64,000 nt of DNA, taken from the NCBI RefSeq assembly GCF_009362845.1, contig NZ_WHNW01000002.1, positions 1 to 64,000 of the forward strand, given 5' to 3'. Both the position numbers and the translations under genes were made by a program. This stretch comes from Ostreibacterium oceani (GTDB lineage: Bacteria; Pseudomonadota; Gammaproteobacteria; Cardiobacteriales; Ostreibacteriaceae). Below are positions 35,332 through 45,262 of the stretch, piece after piece; the stretch's first letter is position 1, and each line of letters opens with the position of its first letter. Under the pieces are notes generated by a model that saw only the letters and a list, made by a program, of their open reading frames with translations, did not search any database and was not told the origin of the DNA.

Positions 35332-36258
35332 TTACGTATTTTGTGGCGCACTGCCCCAGCCCAATTTTTCTCGCAGGCGCTTTAACCCATCGTAATTTTG
35401 CGGATGGTAGATGTTTAACCGCTTTGCATGCTGGGTGATAAAAATTTTATCGCCTTTTTCCAACAACACTTCCTCTTGCCCATCGACGGTAATTTGAATG
35501 TTATTGTCGTTATTTTCACAGACTTCAATGCGCTGCATCGTCTCGGCGGCAATCACAATGGGGCGGTGTGTCAGTGTATGCGGTGAAATCGGCACCAAAA
35601 CCAACGAATTCAAATGCCCCTGCAAAATCGGCCCGCCCGACGATAAGGCATACGCCGTAGAGCCAGTCGGGCTAGAAATAATCAACCCATCAGCCCGATA
35701 CGATGACAAAAATAAGTCATCTAAATACACATCTAATTCTACCATCCGTGCCATGCGGCGTTTATGAATAACCACATCATTGATTGCGGTATGCGTCGAG
35801 ATAACCTCACCACCACGTTCAACCGCCGCAAACAAGACCGTTCTCGCCTCGTGTTGATACGCACCCAACAGCACTTGGTGTAGCACGGTCGGCACTTCCA
35901 AAGGCGATATATCGGTCAAAAACCCTAAGCGCCCCATATTAACCCCCGTAATCGGCTTATCCGCCGCCAACGCTGATCGCGCTGCCGCCAAAAATGAGCC
36001 GTCACCGCCAATCGTGATAATCAAATCTGACTGCACAACCAGCGACTCACGGCAGACAATATAGTGACGACTGTCTTGGCGATACTGCGGAAAAGAGGAT
36101 GCCGTTGCCGCATCTAAATAGATAATGCATTGCGTCAATTCCAGTACGGCGATGACTTGGCCAATAGTCTCCGAAATATCGCTTTCACCGAGTTTGCCAA
36201 TAATCCCGACGGCATTAAATGAACAATTTCCATCACCATTCGTTTGATTGTGAGTCAT
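35332..36258 (-). CDS. nadK: NAD kinase
   Basis: The 308-residue enzyme makes NADP from NAD and ATP. Diagnostic motifs are IITIGGDGSFLAAAR (GGDG), GVNMGRLGFLTD, INDVVIHKRRMARMVELDV and the Gly-rich block ADGLIISSPTGSTAYALSSGG. The C-terminal residues (GWGSAPQ) are unremarkable. The first 10 residues (MTHNQTNGDG) precede the usual start and may be an extension. It is divergent from lgt across 171 bp. Confidence 0.94.
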   Translation of the reverse strand: MTHNQTNGDGNCSFNAVGIIGKLGESDISETIGQVIAVLELTQCIIYLDAATASSFPQYRQDSRHYIVCRESLVVQSDLIITIGGDGSFLAAARSALAADKPITGVNMGRLGFLTDISPLEVPTVLHQVLLGAYQHEARTVLFAAVERGGEVISTHTAINDVVIHKRRMARMVELDVYLDDLFLSSYRADGLIISSPTGSTAYALSSGGPILQGHLNSLVLVPISPHTLTHRPIVIAAETMQRIEVCENNDNNIQITVDGQEEVLLEKGDKIFITQHAKRLNIYHPQNYDGLKRLREKLGWGSAPQNT

Positions 36259-36394
36259 GATATATCACTAGACGTTATCTAAATACAAACCCACATTGTA
36301 GCCTATTTACCCCATAAACCAAATAGCGTCCCGTATTTGCTGAGAATAATAAAAATTTTCATTGAGCCGACACAGACTTGCGCCCAATTTTGTG

Positions 36395-36400
36395 TATAAT
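36395..36400 (+). promoter_or_regulatory. Probable -10 element for lgt
   Basis: A perfect TATAAT lies 30 bp before the lgt start codon. I see no good -35 at normal spacing. It is the only strong -10 in the nadK-lgt gap on the plus strand. Confidence 0.4.
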
Positions 36401-36429
36401 TCGATACTTTGTTTGAATGACGTGCTGCG

Positions 36430-37257
36430 ATGATTGAATTACCGACTATATCCCCTTACCTGTTTACTATTGGCAATGTTGGCCCCACATGGTACGGTCT
36501 GATGTACGTGGTTGGTTTTTTGTTAGGTTATTGGTTTGCCAAGCGCCAAGCGCGACATATGCCCGACTGGACCCAAGACCAAGTCAGCGACTTACTCACC
36601 TATGCTATTTTGGGTGTTATTTTGGGCGGACGCATTGGCTATGTCTTATTTTATCAATTCGAGCGTTTTTTGGATAATCCGCTCTATTTATTCAAAATAA
36701 CCGAAGGCGGCATGTCGTTTCATGGCGGGCTATTGGGAGTAATGGTCGCGACTTTTTTATTCACTTATAAGCACAAAAAATCCTGGCTTTCGGTGACCGA
36801 TTTTGTCGCCCCTGTCTTTCCGATTGGGTTATTCTTTGGACGCATCGGTAATTTTATCAACCTCGAGCTATGGGGCAAGCCCACTAGTGTGCCTTGGGGT
36901 ATGGTCTTCCCAACCGCTGACGCACAACCCAGACACCCAACCCAACTCTACGAAGCAGGACTAGAAGGATTATTACTGTTTATTATTTTAGTCGCCTATA
37001 GTAAAATGAAGCCTGCCTTAGGCAAACTAAGCGGTGCATTCTTATGCGGCTATGGCGTGTTTCGTTTTTTTGTCGAGTTTTTCCGCGAACCCGATACGCA
37101 TATTGGTTACCTTGCATTCGATTGGTTTACACAGGGGCAATTATTAACCTTGCCCATGATTGCCATTGGCCTATATTTATTACTCAAACCAACACGCCCT
37201 AATCTACCTAACACAACCCCATCTAACATCAATCCATCTAGCGCTAATCGCAAATGA
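36430..37257 (+). CDS. lgt: Prolipoprotein diacylglyceryl transferase
   Basis: The 275-residue membrane protein has about seven membrane helices and the Lgt blocks [42 protein letters not shown] (essential His) and [15 protein letters not shown] (conserved Arg). It transfers diacylglycerol to the lipobox Cys of prolipoproteins such as the BamE and TPR lipoproteins encoded in this window. The last 20 residues are a hydrophilic Pro/Asn/Ser tail. The stop overlaps the thyA start (ATGA). Confidence 0.95.
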   Translation: MIELPTISPYLFTIGNVGPTWYGLMYVVGFLLGYWFAKRQARHMPDWTQDQVSDLLTYAILGVILGGRIGYVLFYQFERFLDNPLYLFKITEGGMSFHGGLLGVMVATFLFTYKHKKSWLSVTDFVAPVFPIGLFFGRIGNFINLELWGKPTSVPWGMVFPTADAQPRHPTQLYEAGLEGLLLFIILVAYSKMKPALGKLSGAFLCGYGVFRFFVEFFREPDTHIGYLAFDWFTQGQLLTLPMIAIGLYLLLKPTRPNLPNTTPSNINPSSANRK

Positions 37258-38048
37258 AACAATATCTTGATTTACTTAGTCATATTCTCGACAATGGCTG
37301 CGACAAAACTGACCGAACAGGCACAGGAACACGCAGTGTTTTTGGGTATCAAATGCGCTTTGATTTGGCACAAGGCTTTCCACTACTGACGACCAAAAAA
37401 CTCCATATCCGCTCGATTATCCATGAATTGATTTGGTTTTTAAACGGCGATACCAATATCGCCTACCTAACCGAAAACGGTGTCTCGATTTGGAACGAAT
37501 GGGCAGACGCCAACGGTGATTTAGGCCCTGTTTACGGACAACAATGGCGTAGCTGGCCAAACCCAGACGGCTCTACCATCGATCAAATCAGCCAAGTTAT
37601 CGAACAAATCAAACACACCCCTGATTCGCGGCGTATGATTGTCAGCGCATGGAATGTCTCAGCGATTGACGAGATGGCGTTGCCGCCTTGCCACCTGCTT
37701 TTTCAATTTTACGTAGCCAATGGCAAACTATCCTGTCAGCTCTATCAACGCTCGTGTGATGTGTTTTTGGGTGTGCCATTTAATATCGCGAGCTACGCCC
37801 TGCTCACACAGATGTTTGCAAACGTTTGCGGTCTCGAGCCAGGTGAATTTATTTGGACAGGTGGCGATGTGCATCTCTACAACAACCATCTCGAACAAGC
37901 CGAATTACAGCGTCAGCGCGCACCCAAAGCCTTACCTACGCTGCGTATTCTGCGCAAACCCGATAGCGTATTCGACTACCGATTCGAGGATTTTGCGATT
38001 GAAGATTATCAATCACACCCCCATATTAGCGCCCCTGTTGCCGTCTAG
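37254..38048 (+). CDS. thyA: Thymidylate synthase
   Basis: The 264-residue enzyme is the standard bacterial length. The catalytic Cys lies in [12 protein letters not shown], substrate motifs include [23 protein letters not shown] and GDVHLYNNH, and the N-terminal [15 protein letters not shown] is typical. It makes dTMP from dUMP with methylene-tetrahydrofolate. Translation is coupled to lgt (ATGA overlap), an adjacency seen in many proteobacteria. mrcB follows 14 bp later. No folA gene follows. Confidence 0.96.
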   Translation: MKQYLDLLSHILDNGCDKTDRTGTGTRSVFGYQMRFDLAQGFPLLTTKKLHIRSIIHELIWFLNGDTNIAYLTENGVSIWNEWADANGDLGPVYGQQWRSWPNPDGSTIDQISQVIEQIKHTPDSRRMIVSAWNVSAIDEMALPPCHLLFQFYVANGKLSCQLYQRSCDVFLGVPFNIASYALLTQMFANVCGLEPGEFIWTGGDVHLYNNHLEQAELQRQRAPKALPTLRILRKPDSVFDYRFEDFAIEDYQSHPHISAPVAV

Positions 38049-38062
38049 CTGAGCCGTCCATT

Positions 38063-40723
38063 ATGTTCTTTAAAAAGAAAAAAACAAAAGCCGACCGCGA
38101 CAAGACCACGCACAATAACGCCATGCACAATGAGGCTATACCGCCATCATCGGATAAGACAACGGATAAGCCCACGGACAAACCCACCCGTAACCAGCGC
38201 AAAAAAAACAACCCGACAAAACAACCTGACTTAAAAAAACAGCCCATGCTGATTAAGCTGTTTTATCTGTGTTTTTATTCGGGTGTTGCGTTATTTGCGG
38301 TGTTGTGTTTTGGCTTGTGGCTATATGCAATCGAACTAGACAAAGAATACAACCTCAGCGAAGACGCTTTTGCTGGCTCACTATGGGAGCTGCCCTCGCG
38401 CGTGTATGCACGCCCGTTGGATTTGTACCATTCGCGCGATTTAAAACTGGCCAATCTCGTCAAAGAACTCGGCTACTTGGGTTATACCGCCGATCCAGCG
38501 GTACGCACCGCAGGGACCTACCATATTGACGGCAATGAAATTTTAATCCATAAGCGTGCCTTTGGGTTTTGGGATGAAATAGAGCCTGAGCAGCTTATTC
38601 GCGTTCGTATTACCGACGATAAAATCACCGATTTAATCGACATGGATACCTTAGCCACCATCCCCATTACCCGTATCGAACCGCTGCTTATCGGCTCTAT
38701 CTACCCGACACATGGACAAGACCGTCGCCTAATTAGCTTAGATGAAACGCCTGAAATTCTGATTGACACACTTATTGCGACCGAAGATAGACGTTTTTGG
38801 TCGCACTTTGGCATAGACCCCAAGGGCATCATGCGCGCCGTCTTTGAAGCAGTCAAAAACAGGCAAGCCTCTCAAGGCGCAAGTACCCTCACCCAACAAT
38901 ACATCAAAAACCACTATCTAACCAGCGAAAGACGTATCTCGCGCAAGGTCAAAGAAGCCATCATGGCAATTATTTTGGAAAAAAACTACAGCAAGCAACA
39001 AATCCTCGAAGGCTACCTCAATGAGATTTACCTCGGCCAAGACGGCAAACGTGCCATTCATGGATTTGGACTGGCCGCAGAGCATTACTTTGGCAAACCA
39101 CTCAGCGAACTCGGCGTCCACCAAATCGCCATGCTCATCGGGCTCGTGCGCGAACCTGGCAGAGCCAACCCGTACCGCAACCCAGAATACGCGCAAAAAC
39201 GCCGCGAAATTATTTTAGATGTGATGGTAGGCCAAAACTTACTCGCTGAAAACGAAGCGACCCTAGCCAAAAGCTTACCCTTGGATATACTTGAGCGCAC
39301 GAAGCGCCGCGAAACCGACCGTTATTATAGTTTTTTACAGGTCGTCTACCGTGAAATTGACGAACAGTATAATAACCAACAACTGGCCTCAGGGTTAAAT
39401 ATTTTCACCACACTGGACCCGATTATCCAAGAAGAAGCCGAAAAATCAATCGCAGAAGGGTTAGATGCGTTAGAAGAACGCCACGGCATGGAACAAAACT
39501 TTTTGCAAGCAGCGTCTGTCATTGTCGACTCAATTACCGCTGAAGTCGTCGCCATTGTCGGTGACCGCAATAACGAAACTCGCGGTTTTAACCGTGCAAT
39601 ACAGGCCAAGCGCCAGCCTGGCTCACTGCTAAAACCAGTGGTTTATCTCGCAGCGCTTGAATACCCTGAGCGCTATAACCTCGCTACACCAATTGATGAT
39701 TCGCCGTTGACCTATCAAACGGGCGACTATACTTGGGAGCCGAAAAACTACACAGGAAAAAATCAAAACAATGTATTGCTGATTGATGGGCTAGTGCATT
39801 CGCATAATATCCCTACAGCACGTATCGCATTGGACATCGGCATTAACGACATTATCGGTCGCCTGCAAGACCTTGGCGCACGTCCTGGTCTGCCCGAATT
39901 CCCATCGATTGTCCTTGGCACCGTGGCAATGAGCCCTTTTGAAGTCGCACAAATTTATGAAACACTCGCCAATGGTGGGTATCGCATGCCCTTGCGTGTG
40001 ATTAGTAGCATCACTGATGCCTATGACCAACCGATTCGCCGCTTTCCGATGGAAAGCGTCAAAGTCATTTATGAAGCACCTCACTACCTCATTATCAAGG
40101 CCATGCAAGAGACCGTCACCCGAGGCACAGCGGTACGCTTGGCAGATAAAATCCCGCAAGAACTCAATATCGCTGGCAAGACAGGAACGACCGATGACTA
40201 CCGCGACAGCTGGTTTGCTGGTTTTTCTGGCAACTACCTCAACGTGGTTTGGGTCGGCAATGATGACAACAAACAAATGCGCCTATCGGGCAGCTCGGGG
40301 GCGATGCGCGTGTGGATGGACGTTATGAAAGACTTGCCACTAAAACCATTAAATATTACCGCACCCGATGGCATCGAATCCATTGAAGTTGACTTAAGTA
40401 ACGGGCTTCGCATGACGTCAGACTGCCGCGACAGCCGCAAATCGGCGACTTTACCCTTTTTATTTGGTAGCGAACCTACCACTTACACCAGCTGCTACCG
40501 CCCACCAGAACCACAAAATGACTTCGATGATGAATTTTTCACTGAGGGATTTGATTATCCAACACAATCAACGCCAAACTTAAACCAATCCCAGGGAAAT
40601 TCATGGTATAATCAGCCGCAAAATGAAACACAGCAAAACCCAAACAACAACCAACAAAATCGTCGCCAAACCCAGCAAAATTCAGAAAACTCGTTTAGAG
40701 GCCGTGGAGGATTCAATGATTAA
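38063..40723 (+). CDS. mrcB: Bifunctional penicillin-binding protein 1B
   Basis: The 886-residue protein has a cytoplasmic Lys-rich N-terminus (KKKKTKADRDK), a membrane anchor (LFYLCFYSGVALFAVLCFGLWL), a UB2H-like domain (about 105-195), a glycosyltransferase domain with E241 in ATEDRRFWSHFG, and a transpeptidase with S521 (SLLK), SHN (LVHSHNIP) and K706-TG. The UB2H region and LWELPSRVYARP are typical of PBP1B rather than PBP1A. It polymerises and crosslinks peptidoglycan at the inner membrane. The C-terminus is an unusual Asn/Gln-rich tail of about 50 residues. Its stop overlaps the start of a TPR lipoprotein gene by 8 bp. Confidence 0.94.
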   Translation: MFFKKKKTKADRDKTTHNNAMHNEAIPPSSDKTTDKPTDKPTRNQRKKNNPTKQPDLKKQPMLIKLFYLCFYSGVALFAVLCFGLWLYAIELDKEYNLSEDAFAGSLWELPSRVYARPLDLYHSRDLKLANLVKELGYLGYTADPAVRTAGTYHIDGNEILIHKRAFGFWDEIEPEQLIRVRITDDKITDLIDMDTLATIPITRIEPLLIGSIYPTHGQDRRLISLDETPEILIDTLIATEDRRFWSHFGIDPKGIMRAVFEAVKNRQASQGASTLTQQYIKNHYLTSERRISRKVKEAIMAIILEKNYSKQQILEGYLNEIYLGQDGKRAIHGFGLAAEHYFGKPLSELGVHQIAMLIGLVREPGRANPYRNPEYAQKRREIILDVMVGQNLLAENEATLAKSLPLDILERTKRRETDRYYSFLQVVYREIDEQYNNQQLASGLNIFTTLDPIIQEEAEKSIAEGLDALEERHGMEQNFLQAASVIVDSITAEVVAIVGDRNNETRGFNRAIQAKRQPGSLLKPVVYLAALEYPERYNLATPIDDSPLTYQTGDYTWEPKNYTGKNQNNVLLIDGLVHSHNIPTARIALDIGINDIIGRLQDLGARPGLPEFPSIVLGTVAMSPFEVAQIYETLANGGYRMPLRVISSITDAYDQPIRRFPMESVKVIYEAPHYLIIKAMQETVTRGTAVRLADKIPQELNIAGKTGTTDDYRDSWFAGFSGNYLNVVWVGNDDNKQMRLSGSSGAMRVWMDVMKDLPLKPLNITAPDGIESIEVDLSNGLRMTSDCRDSRKSATLPFLFGSEPTTYTSCYRPPEPQNDFDDEFFTEGFDYPTQSTPNLNQSQGNSWYNQPQNETQQNPNNNQQNRRQTQQNSENSFRGRGGFND

Positions 40724-41822
40724 ACACGTATCAATATTATTACTTACCAGCATCACTGCGTTGTCAGGTTGCTCACTATATGGCAATGCACAAGCACCTG
40801 TTTATTCGAGTGTCACACAAAAAACTGGCGGCAACACGACACCACCGGCATCGCTAAACCCCGCATCCACCGCGATTGAAAACCGCAACACAGGCAATGC
40901 CATAGAACAAGCAGGGAGCGGATTAAACAGTAGCCGTCAAAATCCTTATGGCAACCCCGTTAGACCGAGCAATACCAACGCTGCGCAAAATACCGCACAA
41001 AACGCCACGCAAGCGCTAAACCAAGCACAAAATCAAGCGCAAAACACGGCGAATCAATTGGGCAATCAAGTAAGTAACAGCGCCCAAAACGCAGCTAACA
41101 ACGCGACACAAAGCGCGACAAACGCAGCCATCAACGACCCTAGAGTCAGAACAGGTGCAGAAGCCCTAAGCCAATCGCAAAATGCAGTCGATGCCGCGCG
41201 CAATACGACCCAAAACACCGTAGACAATGCCGTTAATTCAGCCAATAATGTGACCAACACAGTGACAAATGCTGCGACCAACACGGCAACTAACACGGCA
41301 AACAATGCCGCTCAGGCAGCGACAAACAGGGTAAATGATGCAACAACCAATGCAACCTCTGCCGTCAATAACGCGGTATCAAACACGAATACGACTGGCA
41401 CGACAAATACCAGCGCCAACACGAGTAACACCCAATCGACTGACCAAGCCAGTGCAGCCGCAAATACCGCTGCAAATACCGCTGCAAATACCGCCCCACA
41501 GCGACCTGGATCCGCGATTAGAACCTTACTAGAGGATGCTCGTAACCAAGTCGATGCAGGCGAATATGACAAAGCAGCCGCTTCACTGGAACGCGCCCAT
41601 CGTATTGAGCCAAGCAATGCTAAAATTCTCTATGACATTGCCCAAATTCGTTACGCCCAAGGTCAGTACCGCCAAGCCGAATCATTTGCCAGCCGCGCTG
41701 CTAATACATCCAAATCGAATGAATTATCCAAAAAAATCTGGACATTACTAGCCAATGCTCGCAAGGCATCGGGTAACACGACGGGTGCAGAAGCGGCTGC
41801 AAAAAAAGCAGCGACTTTCTAA
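40716..41822 (+). CDS. TPR lipoprotein, candidate LpoP-type PBP1B activator
   Basis: I choose the ATG at 40716, which has GGAGGA six bases before it and gives a signal peptide with lipobox LSGC (ITALSGCSLYG). The 368-residue product has a very long Ala/Asn/Thr/Gln-rich region (about 85-260, motifs such as AQNTANQ and NTAANTAANTA). Two to three tetratricopeptide repeats end the protein (AGEYDKAAASLERAHRIEPSN, QGQYRQAESFASRAA). The gene overlaps mrcB. In Pseudomonas aeruginosa the activator of PBP1B, LpoP, is a TPR lipoprotein encoded next to the PBP1B gene, so the same role is a reasonable inference. The low-complexity segment may span the periplasm from the outer membrane to PBP1B. Confidence 0.8.
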   Translation: MIKHVSILLLTSITALSGCSLYGNAQAPVYSSVTQKTGGNTTPPASLNPASTAIENRNTGNAIEQAGSGLNSSRQNPYGNPVRPSNTNAAQNTAQNATQALNQAQNQAQNTANQLGNQVSNSAQNAANNATQSATNAAINDPRVRTGAEALSQSQNAVDAARNTTQNTVDNAVNSANNVTNTVTNAATNTATNTANNAAQAATNRVNDATTNATSAVNNAVSNTNTTGTTNTSANTSNTQSTDQASAAANTAANTAANTAPQRPGSAIRTLLEDARNQVDAGEYDKAAASLERAHRIEPSNAKILYDIAQIRYAQGQYRQAESFASRAANTSKSNELSKKIWTLLANARKASGNTTGAEAAAKKAATF

Positions 41823-41866
41823 CGCCTGCGTTATCACACCTGAGTTATCACACCTGAGTCATTACC

Positions 41867-43891
41867 TTGGTAACAAATGCCGCACAGCATTTTGCTCATT
41901 CGGGCAGCCTAGCGGCTGCCCTTTCGCATTTCGAAAAACGCGAAGGACAAATTGAGCTGGCCGCTGCAATCGAGCAAGCCATTAAGCAAAAAAACCACTT
42001 ACTCGCGGAGGCAGGCACTGGCATTGGCAAGACATTTGCCTATCTCATCCCAGCACTGCTTGCCGAAAAAAAGTGTTTAATCTCAACGGCAACAAAGCAT
42101 TTGCAAGACCAAGTTTTTTTCAAAGACTTGCCTGTCGTCGAAAAACTACTCAACCGTAAAATCGCCGTCTGCTTGCTAAAAGGGCGAAACAACTACTTAT
42201 GCCCTTATCGTTTTGAGCAAACCGCGCAAACCGCAACGGCGCTGAATAAAAAGCAATACCAGCAATTACAAACCATCCGTGAATGGTCAGAAAAAACAAC
42301 CAGCGGCGATTTAAGCGAAATTGTAACTTTTGCAGCCGATGATATCGGGCTACGCAGCCGAATCACGTCAACCGTTGACAACTGCCTAGGAAGCGAATGC
42401 CCTAAATATGACCGCTGCTTTGTCCAAAAAGTCAGAGAAAAAGCCAAAAAAAGTGATCTGGTTATCGCCAATCACGCGTTATTAATGGCGGATGCCGTTT
42501 TAAAAGAAACGGGGTTTGCTGAAATTCTCCCTGAAATCGACATTGTCGTGATTGACGAGGCGCACCACCTCAACAAAATCGCGACGGAGGCCTTTGCAGA
42601 GAAAATAACCTCCGCGCAACTCAATGAACTACTCAAGGATTTAAACGCAGCTTATAACCAATCAACCAAGACACAAGATACCTTTACGCAAGCCATCAAT
42701 AAACTAGATAATGCATTGCAAGCACTGACTGACGCACTCTGCACGACAGACAATACAGGGCAAATGTTGCTCGGACAGCTTAAGCAATCTAGCGCCAGCT
42801 ACGCCGCATTCAAAACGTTAATGCAAGATTTCAAAGCGTTGATGGATGAAGTCCAGACGCTATCAACCAAACACGAAGCACTACAGCCATTATTTGAACG
42901 GATGCAGCTTATTGCGCATCGCATCAAAATCGTTTTTGCAAACGGCAAGCAAACAGACCGCAAGCAAACAGAGCGCAACCAAACAGACCATAGCCAAACA
43001 GACCATAGCCAAACAGACCACAATCAAGCCACTAATGACACAGATCAAAGCCCTTCTGTCTCGCTGCTTGAATGGTTTCAACACGGATTCAGCGCCTCTA
43101 AAATGCCCATTCATCTAGGCAATCGTTTCCATCAGATGATGCAAAACTACGCCGATAGTTGGATTTTTGTGTCAGCAACGCTCTCCGTCAATGAGACTTT
43201 TGACTATTATCAAAATGCACTGGGGTTACCCCGCGACATCGCAACGCTGACGGTTCATTCACCGTTTGACTACGAAAATCATGCCGTTTTACATATTTTT
43301 GATGATTTACCCGAGCCACGGCAAGCGCAATACACCAGCGCATTTGTCACCGCTGCGCTGCCGATTATTACCGCCTTAAAGGGACGTACCTTCATGCTGT
43401 TTACCAGTTACCGCGCTTTGCACGAGGCAGCAGCGTTGTTTCAAACCAGTGATTTTAACGTCTTTGTCCAAGGGGATCAGCCCAAAACCCAATTAATCGA
43501 TGCGTTTATTCACAGCGATAATGCCGTCTTGCTCGGTACGATTAGTTTTTGGGAAGGCGTCGATATACAGGGCGCGGCCTTGTCATGCGTGATGCTAGAC
43601 AAAATTCCATTTCCTTCGCCTGCCGATCCGTTTGTCCAAGAACAAGCCAACTACATCAAAAATCAAGGCGGCAATGCTTTTGAGCAATGCTACATTCCAC
43701 GGGCTGCCACTCTGCTAAAGCAAGGCGCTGGTCGACTGATTCGTAGCCAGCAAGACAAAGGCGTGTTAATTATCGGCGATAGACGACTCGTGACACAATC
43801 CTATGGCAAACGTTTACGCGAATCATTGCCCCCAATTAAGGTCGTGGACCAGGCGGCACTCTATCAATTTATTTCAGAAAAACTCCATTAA
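41867..43891 (+). CDS. DinG-family (YoaA-like) ATP-dependent helicase
   Basis: The 674-residue protein is an XPD/DinG superfamily 2 helicase with Walker A AEAGTGIGKTFAYLIP, four-cysteine iron-sulfur region (LCPYRF, NCLGSECPKYDRC), DEAH box VVIDEAHH, and C-terminal motifs LLGTISFWEGVDIQGAAL and QGAGRLIRSQQDKG. YoaA/DinG helicases unwind damaged or RNA-paired DNA. The start is uncertain: a TTG at 41867 is the best frame-consistent codon I see, and no good ATG lies near. A 15-bp tandem array inserts NQTDHSQTDHSQTDH-like residues at about 362-386. It lies in the mrcB-tsaB run. Confidence 0.88.
   Translation: MVTNAAQHFAHSGSLAAALSHFEKREGQIELAAAIEQAIKQKNHLLAEAGTGIGKTFAYLIPALLAEKKCLISTATKHLQDQVFFKDLPVVEKLLNRKIAVCLLKGRNNYLCPYRFEQTAQTATALNKKQYQQLQTIREWSEKTTSGDLSEIVTFAADDIGLRSRITSTVDNCLGSECPKYDRCFVQKVREKAKKSDLVIANHALLMADAVLKETGFAEILPEIDIVVIDEAHHLNKIATEAFAEKITSAQLNELLKDLNAAYNQSTKTQDTFTQAINKLDNALQALTDALCTTDNTGQMLLGQLKQSSASYAAFKTLMQDFKALMDEVQTLSTKHEALQPLFERMQLIAHRIKIVFANGKQTDRKQTERNQTDHSQTDHSQTDHNQATNDTDQSPSVSLLEWFQHGFSASKMPIHLGNRFHQMMQNYADSWIFVSATLSVNETFDYYQNALGLPRDIATLTVHSPFDYENHAVLHIFDDLPEPRQAQYTSAFVTAALPIITALKGRTFMLFTSYRALHEAAALFQTSDFNVFVQGDQPKTQLIDAFIHSDNAVLLGTISFWEGVDIQGAALSCVMLDKIPFPSPADPFVQEQANYIKNQGGNAFEQCYIPRAATLLKQGAGRLIRSQQDKGVLIIGDRRLVTQSYGKRLRESLPPIKVVDQAALYQFISEKLH
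42950..43024 (+). repeat. 15-bp in-frame tandem repeat in the dinG-like gene (5 units)
   Basis: Units related to CAAACAGACCATAGC start at 42950, 42965, 42980, 42995 and 43010; the third and fourth are identical. They encode QTDHS-type pentapeptides between the DEAH box and the second helicase lobe. Confidence 0.93.
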
Positions 43892-43937
43892 ACCCCATTA
43901 CTCTAAACGGCTTATAAATCAACTTCCGAATCGGCTT

Positions 43938-44816
43938 ATGACACCAAACCCATCATTAAACGCAGCCACTATTCTTGCGATTGAAACGTGTACTTCTGCT
44001 TGCTCAGTGGCTTTATGGGCAAATAACACCCTATCATTTCAATTGATTGACACGCCACGCGGGCATAGCCAAGCACTCATTCCGATGATTGAAGCGTTAT
44101 TGGCAGAGGCCCAACTAACGGTCAATGACTTGGATTATGTGGCTATCAGCCAAGGTCCTGGCGCCTTTACTGGCATACGTATTGGCGCTGGCGTCGCCAA
44201 AGGTATTGCCTACGGACAAAACATTCCGATTATCCCCATTTGTTCGCTTAGCATTTTGGCGCAAGCCGTTTTTACCGACACTGCCGCAGAGCACGTCAGT
44301 GTTATGCTTGATGCGCGCATGGGCGAAATTTATGCAGCACAATTCAAACGTCGCACAGCAGCCATTAACACGCATATTGACACCCATATTAATGGCAATT
44401 TTGACACCAACAGAAATAGCGCTGCTACCGAAATAACACCTGATTTCATCATCACAACGCCCGCGCAAGTCTGCCGATTGGATGCCGGGACAAATGGCGA
44501 CACGCCCAATCATGAAACGCCAACTGACGAAAGCCTTGCTGGGAAAGAAGGCCTTGCTGGGAAAAGCGTTACCCGCATTTCAGAGAACACCGTTTCAGGG
44601 AACACCATTTCAGAGAAAACGATTTCAGGGCATACCATCGCGGGCACCGCGCTACTCGAATACGCCGAGGTGATTGCAGCAAACGGTGGCATCCCTTGCT
44701 CGATTATTTACCCACACGCAAAAGACCTTGTATTGCTTGCCAAAACAGGGCGTTACCCGACTGTTTCAGCGGCTGAATTTTCGCCCGTTTACCTTCGAAA
44801 CAACGTCACCTACTAA
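43938..44816 (+). CDS. tsaB: tRNA threonylcarbamoyladenosine biosynthesis protein TsaB
   Basis: I use the ATG at 43938, giving 292 residues beginning MTPNPSLNAATILAIETCTS. ILAIETCTSACSVALW, PRGHSQALIPMIEALL and ISQGPGAFTGIRIGAGVAKG are the TsaB ASKHA-fold motifs. TsaB forms a complex with TsaD and TsaE that makes t6A37 in tRNA. The protein is about 60 residues longer than E. coli TsaB. The extra residues lie in a low-complexity insert at about 175-235, which includes four 15-bp tandem units at 44577-44636 (TISEN/TVSGN type) and a GLAGKE duplication. It ends with a normal SPVYLRNNVTY C-terminus. Confidence 0.92.
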   Translation: MTPNPSLNAATILAIETCTSACSVALWANNTLSFQLIDTPRGHSQALIPMIEALLAEAQLTVNDLDYVAISQGPGAFTGIRIGAGVAKGIAYGQNIPIIPICSLSILAQAVFTDTAAEHVSVMLDARMGEIYAAQFKRRTAAINTHIDTHINGNFDTNRNSAATEITPDFIITTPAQVCRLDAGTNGDTPNHETPTDESLAGKEGLAGKSVTRISENTVSGNTISEKTISGHTIAGTALLEYAEVIAANGGIPCSIIYPHAKDLVLLAKTGRYPTVSAAEFSPVYLRNNVTY

Positions 44817-44875
44817 ATGCAAAAACAAATACCGCTTCAGGTAAAATTAAGCAAGCCACATGGGATCTAAACAGG

Positions 44876-45229
44876 CTAGCGCTTGTCTTTGTTTGACCGC
44901 GAATGAGGCCGAGAATGAGGCTGAGAACGAGATTGAGAACGGCGAAAACTCGGCAGCTTCATATCACCTAAACGGGCGGTAACAGCACCTTCGCAGAGCT
45001 TGAATACGACAAAACACCCCATCGCCAATAACCCGAGAAAAAGTAATTCAAACAGTTGTGCCAATGCACCAAGCTTTAACGCGAGCCAGCCATGTGCCGA
45101 AATAAACGCCCAATTGGCAGAAACCAGCTGAAACAGATTCACCGTCAACGCACCAAAACTAAGCCCCGCAAGGACTAATAAAACAAAGGCAATGACGACA
45201 TGCCGATATAAAAAGTCTTTAATTTTCAT
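44876..45229 (-). CDS. Small membrane protein with basic Ser/Arg tail
   Basis: The 117-residue protein has two strong membrane segments (VVIAFVLLVLAGLSFGALTV and LFELLFLGLLAMGCFVVFKL) and a C-terminal tail of RSQSRSQPHSRPHSRS-type repeats. I recognise no named family. It lies 33 bp after a TPR membrane protein gene on the same strand, and the two may work together. The tail is encoded by 12-bp-like direct repeats near 44890-44945. Confidence 0.6.
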   Translation of the reverse strand: MKIKDFLYRHVVIAFVLLVLAGLSFGALTVNLFQLVSANWAFISAHGWLALKLGALAQLFELLFLGLLAMGCFVVFKLCEGAVTARLGDMKLPSFRRSQSRSQPHSRPHSRSNKDKR

Positions 45230-45262
45230 CTTGTTTACCTTGCTGTTGATAATCAGCCCGCA

